From Pseudomonadota bacterium (GTDB lineage Bacteria > Pseudomonadota > Gammaproteobacteria > Burkholderiales > Casimicrobiaceae): 64,000 nt of DNA. Location of the stretch: contig JAFEDD010000041.1 of assembly GCA_018241765.1 (NCBI GenBank), positions 1 to 64,000 on the forward strand, written 5' to 3'. How positions within the stretch are numbered: the stretch's first letter is position 1; the number at the start of each line of letters is the position of its first letter. The notes beneath the pieces were generated by a model. That model ran no database searches, had not been told where the DNA came from, and was given only the letters and a program-made list of their open reading frames with translations. Of the stretch, positions 61,854 to 64,000 are shown in pieces. Both the position numbers and the translations under genes were made by a program.

Positions 61854-62139
61854 ATCCCTGCGTGGCGACCTGGCTGCGCTCCACGAAGCGGGAGCGATCA
61901 GCAAGGTGACGATGCGCGAGTTCGACGCGATCTGCCCGCCGCCGGTGCGGGAGTTCAACGCTGCCGACATCAAACGCCTGCGCGAAGCCTTGAAGTTCAG
62001 CCAGCCGGTGTTCGCTCTTCATTTGCACACATCGGCCTCGACCGTACGCAAGTGGGAGCAAGGCGACACCCATCCCACGGGGCCAGCACTCAAACTGCTC
62101 AACGTCATCGCCGACAAGGGCTTGCAGGCCATTATCTGA
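61837..62139 (+). CDS. Type II antitoxin, NadS/HigA-like helix-turn-helix protein
   Basis: A 100-residue protein with a C-terminal Cro/CI-type helix-turn-helix (IKRLREALKFSQPVFALHLH, then TSASTVRKWEQGDTHPTGPA). The N-terminal residues likely bind the toxin. GTG 61837 is the start, supported by GGAGG six bases upstream. The toxin-before-antitoxin order is the HigBA-like pattern. It probably represses its promoter through the TACCCG palindrome at 61,439. Confidence 0.88.
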   Translation: MSKIIESLRGDLAALHEAGAISKVTMREFDAICPPPVREFNAADIKRLREALKFSQPVFALHLHTSASTVRKWEQGDTHPTGPALKLLNVIADKGLQAII

Positions 62140-62191
62140 TGCCTATTCGTATCTACTGACCGCTGCGGTCATTAGTGTTTCGAAAAGAACC

Positions 62192-63937
62192 CTATACCTT
62201 CCAGTTGGTCTGGTAGTTGGGACCGTCAGAAAGAGGCTTCGCGCTCGGCGGGAAGACTTGAATGGTCAACGGGATGGGGAAATCGGCGCCGATGATCGCA
62301 GCCTCGCCGGGCTTCAGATTGGGCAGAAACGACGATGCCGATCGGTCGATTTCGCCGCAGGCGCGTTCGACAACCTCGCGATCCCGATCATTCGTGAGCC
62401 GATGCACAACGAGTGTTCCCATCTGGCTCAGAACACCCTCCGTTATGTCGCGTGGGCGCTGAGTCGACAGACAAATGTTGAGTCCGTACTTCCGGCCCTC
62501 TTTGGCGATCAGCTCAAATGCGTCTAGGCGAGCGACTGCATCATCGGCTCCGATCTGTCGCCCGAGAAAGTTGTGCGCTTCATCGACGATAACGACCACA
62601 GGACGGCTCTTGAACGCGCCATTGCGCGCCATGTTGAGTAGATGCCGTCCGATTACATTCGCGACGATCTCGCGGGCCTTGAACTCGAAGGCAACGCCGC
62701 TGAGGCATATCCGGAGCAACCGATCCTCGTTTGAGACGAAGGACGAGATTTTCTCGGTCAACGCGGGAGCCTTCGACTTGAAGACGCACTCGAAGGACGA
62801 TGAACTGAGAATGCCGTTGATGCGCGACATCAAGGACAGGCAGAACGAGACCTCGCCCGAGTCGCCACCCCATTTGGTGAAGTCCTTCTGCCCCCTGGCT
62901 GACCCGAAGCCATCTGGGTAAACGCACTCCTGTTCGATCTGAGAGACGAGCTTCCACACGTCGAAAGCTTGCTGCGGATCATCAAGCTTCTCCGCGATGC
63001 CCGCCTTGGCTTCCTCGGTCATGATCGGGACTTTGGACTGATCAATCTTCTTGATGATCCCGCCCGTCGCAACGTGGGGAGCGAGAGCGGCGAGTCGAAG
63101 GCTGCGAATCGCCGCGCGCAGTTTTGGTCCCTGAACCTTGCCGGCAGGCTCAAACAGCGCGATGAAGTCCGATTCAATGAAAGACGTTTGCGGCAAGGTG
63201 CAAGGGGCGGAAGATTTCGCAGTGTTGACCGGCGCGCCCAGATGAAAGTTGGCGACGTGCTCTCCATCGAACCCGCGATACTCCCCCGTCGCGTCAAGCA
63301 AGATGATCTTGGTCTTGTAGCGCAGGCATTCTTCGATGATCCGAGCGGTCGTCCAACTCTTGCCACCGCCGGTGGCACCAAGAATCGCGCAATGCCGGCC
63401 GAACAACTTCTCTGGCTTCACCGACACATAGCTTTCAGGCGCGACATCGATCGACCCCAGCTTGAGAAGGACGTGGCTAGCCTCAGCCTCCGCGGCCTCC
63501 ATGAACTTCGGCAGGTTGGCGATGAAGCTGTGCGGCGCCGCGTAGACGCGATCACCCAAGCGAGGGTACGAGTCAACGCCCGCCGAGATCCGAAGCGAGT
63601 CCATTGCAATGGAGCCCAGCAGTTGGATCGTCCCGATGCCATCCAGGTCCGGCACCCTGCCGTGCGAGGTGTCGATCAGGCGCCGGTCGGCGTCCGGTAA
63701 GTGGATCTCGACGACCCGCCCAAGCAGCAAGTTGATCTGTCCTTCGATCAGGACGAACTCTCCCACCTCACCTTTTCCGTACCGGCCGCCGAGAAAGTGG
63801 GAGCCGCTGGGCGAGCCCGCCTCGTTGAGATTGAACTTCACCGCCTGGGCGGAGACGGCGCACAGTTGGCCGACATACAACTCTGGCCGGAGCAAGCCGC
63901 GCGGAAAGGCGTCGGCAACGTCGAACGCGGTACTCAT
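62192..63937 (-). CDS. HerA-like DNA translocase ATPase (DUF87)
   Basis: A 581-residue ATPase. An N-terminal HAS-barrel-like domain (to about 110) is followed by the RecA-type core: Walker A ILGATGGGKSWTTARIIEEC (GATGGGKS 187-194), IILLDATGEYRGF, Walker B VVVIVDEAHNFLGR (Asp452-Glu453) and CLSTQRPRDITEGVLSQMGT. Bacterial HerA hexamers on mobile islands work with SIR2, DUF4297 or nuclease partners in anti-phage defence. Its ATG overlaps the stop of an upstream partner gene (ATGA), so the two are made together. It converges on the toxin-antitoxin genes. Confidence 0.9.
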   Translation of the reverse strand: MSTAFDVADAFPRGLLRPELYVGQLCAVSAQAVKFNLNEAGSPSGSHFLGGRYGKGEVGEFVLIEGQINLLLGRVVEIHLPDADRRLIDTSHGRVPDLDGIGTIQLLGSIAMDSLRISAGVDSYPRLGDRVYAAPHSFIANLPKFMEAAEAEASHVLLKLGSIDVAPESYVSVKPEKLFGRHCAILGATGGGKSWTTARIIEECLRYKTKIILLDATGEYRGFDGEHVANFHLGAPVNTAKSSAPCTLPQTSFIESDFIALFEPAGKVQGPKLRAAIRSLRLAALAPHVATGGIIKKIDQSKVPIMTEEAKAGIAEKLDDPQQAFDVWKLVSQIEQECVYPDGFGSARGQKDFTKWGGDSGEVSFCLSLMSRINGILSSSSFECVFKSKAPALTEKISSFVSNEDRLLRICLSGVAFEFKAREIVANVIGRHLLNMARNGAFKSRPVVVIVDEAHNFLGRQIGADDAVARLDAFELIAKEGRKYGLNICLSTQRPRDITEGVLSQMGTLVVHRLTNDRDREVVERACGEIDRSASSFLPNLKPGEAAIIGADFPIPLTIQVFPPSAKPLSDGPNYQTNWKV

Positions 63938-64000
63938 GTCGGTTTGACCAGCGACTTGATGTCGCGCGTAAGCCGCTGCGCGGGCGTCAGCGACTTGAGA
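63934..64000 (-). CDS. C-terminal end of the gene upstream of herA (rest outside window)
   Basis: Only 21 residues are visible, ending SLTPAQRLTRDIKSLVKPT, with a TGA that overlaps the herA ATG. The tail is basic and amphipathic. The family cannot be told from so little; in known systems this position is held by a SIR2, DUF4297 or nuclease protein, but that is only context. Confidence 0.6.
   Translation of the reverse strand, partial: LKSLTPAQRLTRDIKSLVKPT

Noticed and set aside
57200-64000. CRISPR array in the accessory region
   Set aside because: Repeats present are only three dispersed REP copies with irregular spacing and no spacer-like units; no cas genes are visible.

Overview
This is a 64-kb piece of a high-GC chromosome that looks betaproteobacterial (Burkholderiales/Nitrosomonadales-like; genus not resolvable by eye). 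The reasons are the block tpiA-secG-tRNA-Leu(GAG)-nuoABCDEFGHIJKLMN, the divergent smpB / ratA-rnfH arrangement, the aat-bpt pair, a split phenylacetate (paa) locus, and the DUF3488/transglutaminase-DUF58-MoxR trio. Coding density is very high from position 1 to about 57,000, and many neighbouring genes overlap by 1-4 bases.

Layout. 1-8.4 kb: end of a SulP transporter, a pirin, ratA-rnfH opposite smpB, a HypT-like LysR regulator overlapping a FluC/CrcB fluoride channel, a quinone oxidoreductase, the NAD(P)HX repair enzyme and a CobW-type GTPase. 8.5-14.2 kb: a complete five-gene peptide-type ABC importer. 14.2-23.5 kb: phenylacetyl-CoA catabolism (paaG-paaH-paaI-paaK on the minus strand; a PaaR-like TetR regulator, paaF and mobB on the plus strand), with a PAS-GAF-PAS-GGDEF-EAL protein between the two halves. 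23.5-28 kb: an outer-membrane barrel, moaD-moaE and a Pat-like acyl-CoA synthetase/GNAT fusion. 28-32.2 kb: TgpA-like transglutaminase, DUF58 and MoxR ATPase. 32.3-40.7 kb: aat-bpt, an AmpG-like permease, gph, nudB, a secreted RNase Sa-like ribonuclease with its barstar, a four-domain beta/gamma-crystallin protein and tpiA. 40.7-55.7 kb: secG, tRNA-Leu and all 14 complex I genes, followed by an FMN alpha-hydroxy-acid dehydrogenase.

From about 57 kb the character changes. Gene remnants, AT-richer DNA and mobile-element debris appear: a DJ-1/PfpI fragment, a Tae4 amidase effector split by a frameshift in a T run next to an intact Tai4 immunity gene, a methyltransferase-like tail, a truncated IS30 transposase, and three GTAG-type REP copies. 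At 59,890 a 62-bp 3' part of a tRNA-Leu(UAA) gene marks the left attachment site of an integrated element. That element carries a tyrosine integrase (60,128), a RelE/NadS-type toxin-antitoxin pair with a visible promoter and operator, and a HerA-like ATPase translationally coupled to a partner gene cut off by the right edge. It continues beyond the window and is the best place to look for a defence system.

A family of about 120-bp imperfect palindromic repeats occurs four times in the window (3.2, 24.3, 36.5 and 57.1 kb), always at gene boundaries.
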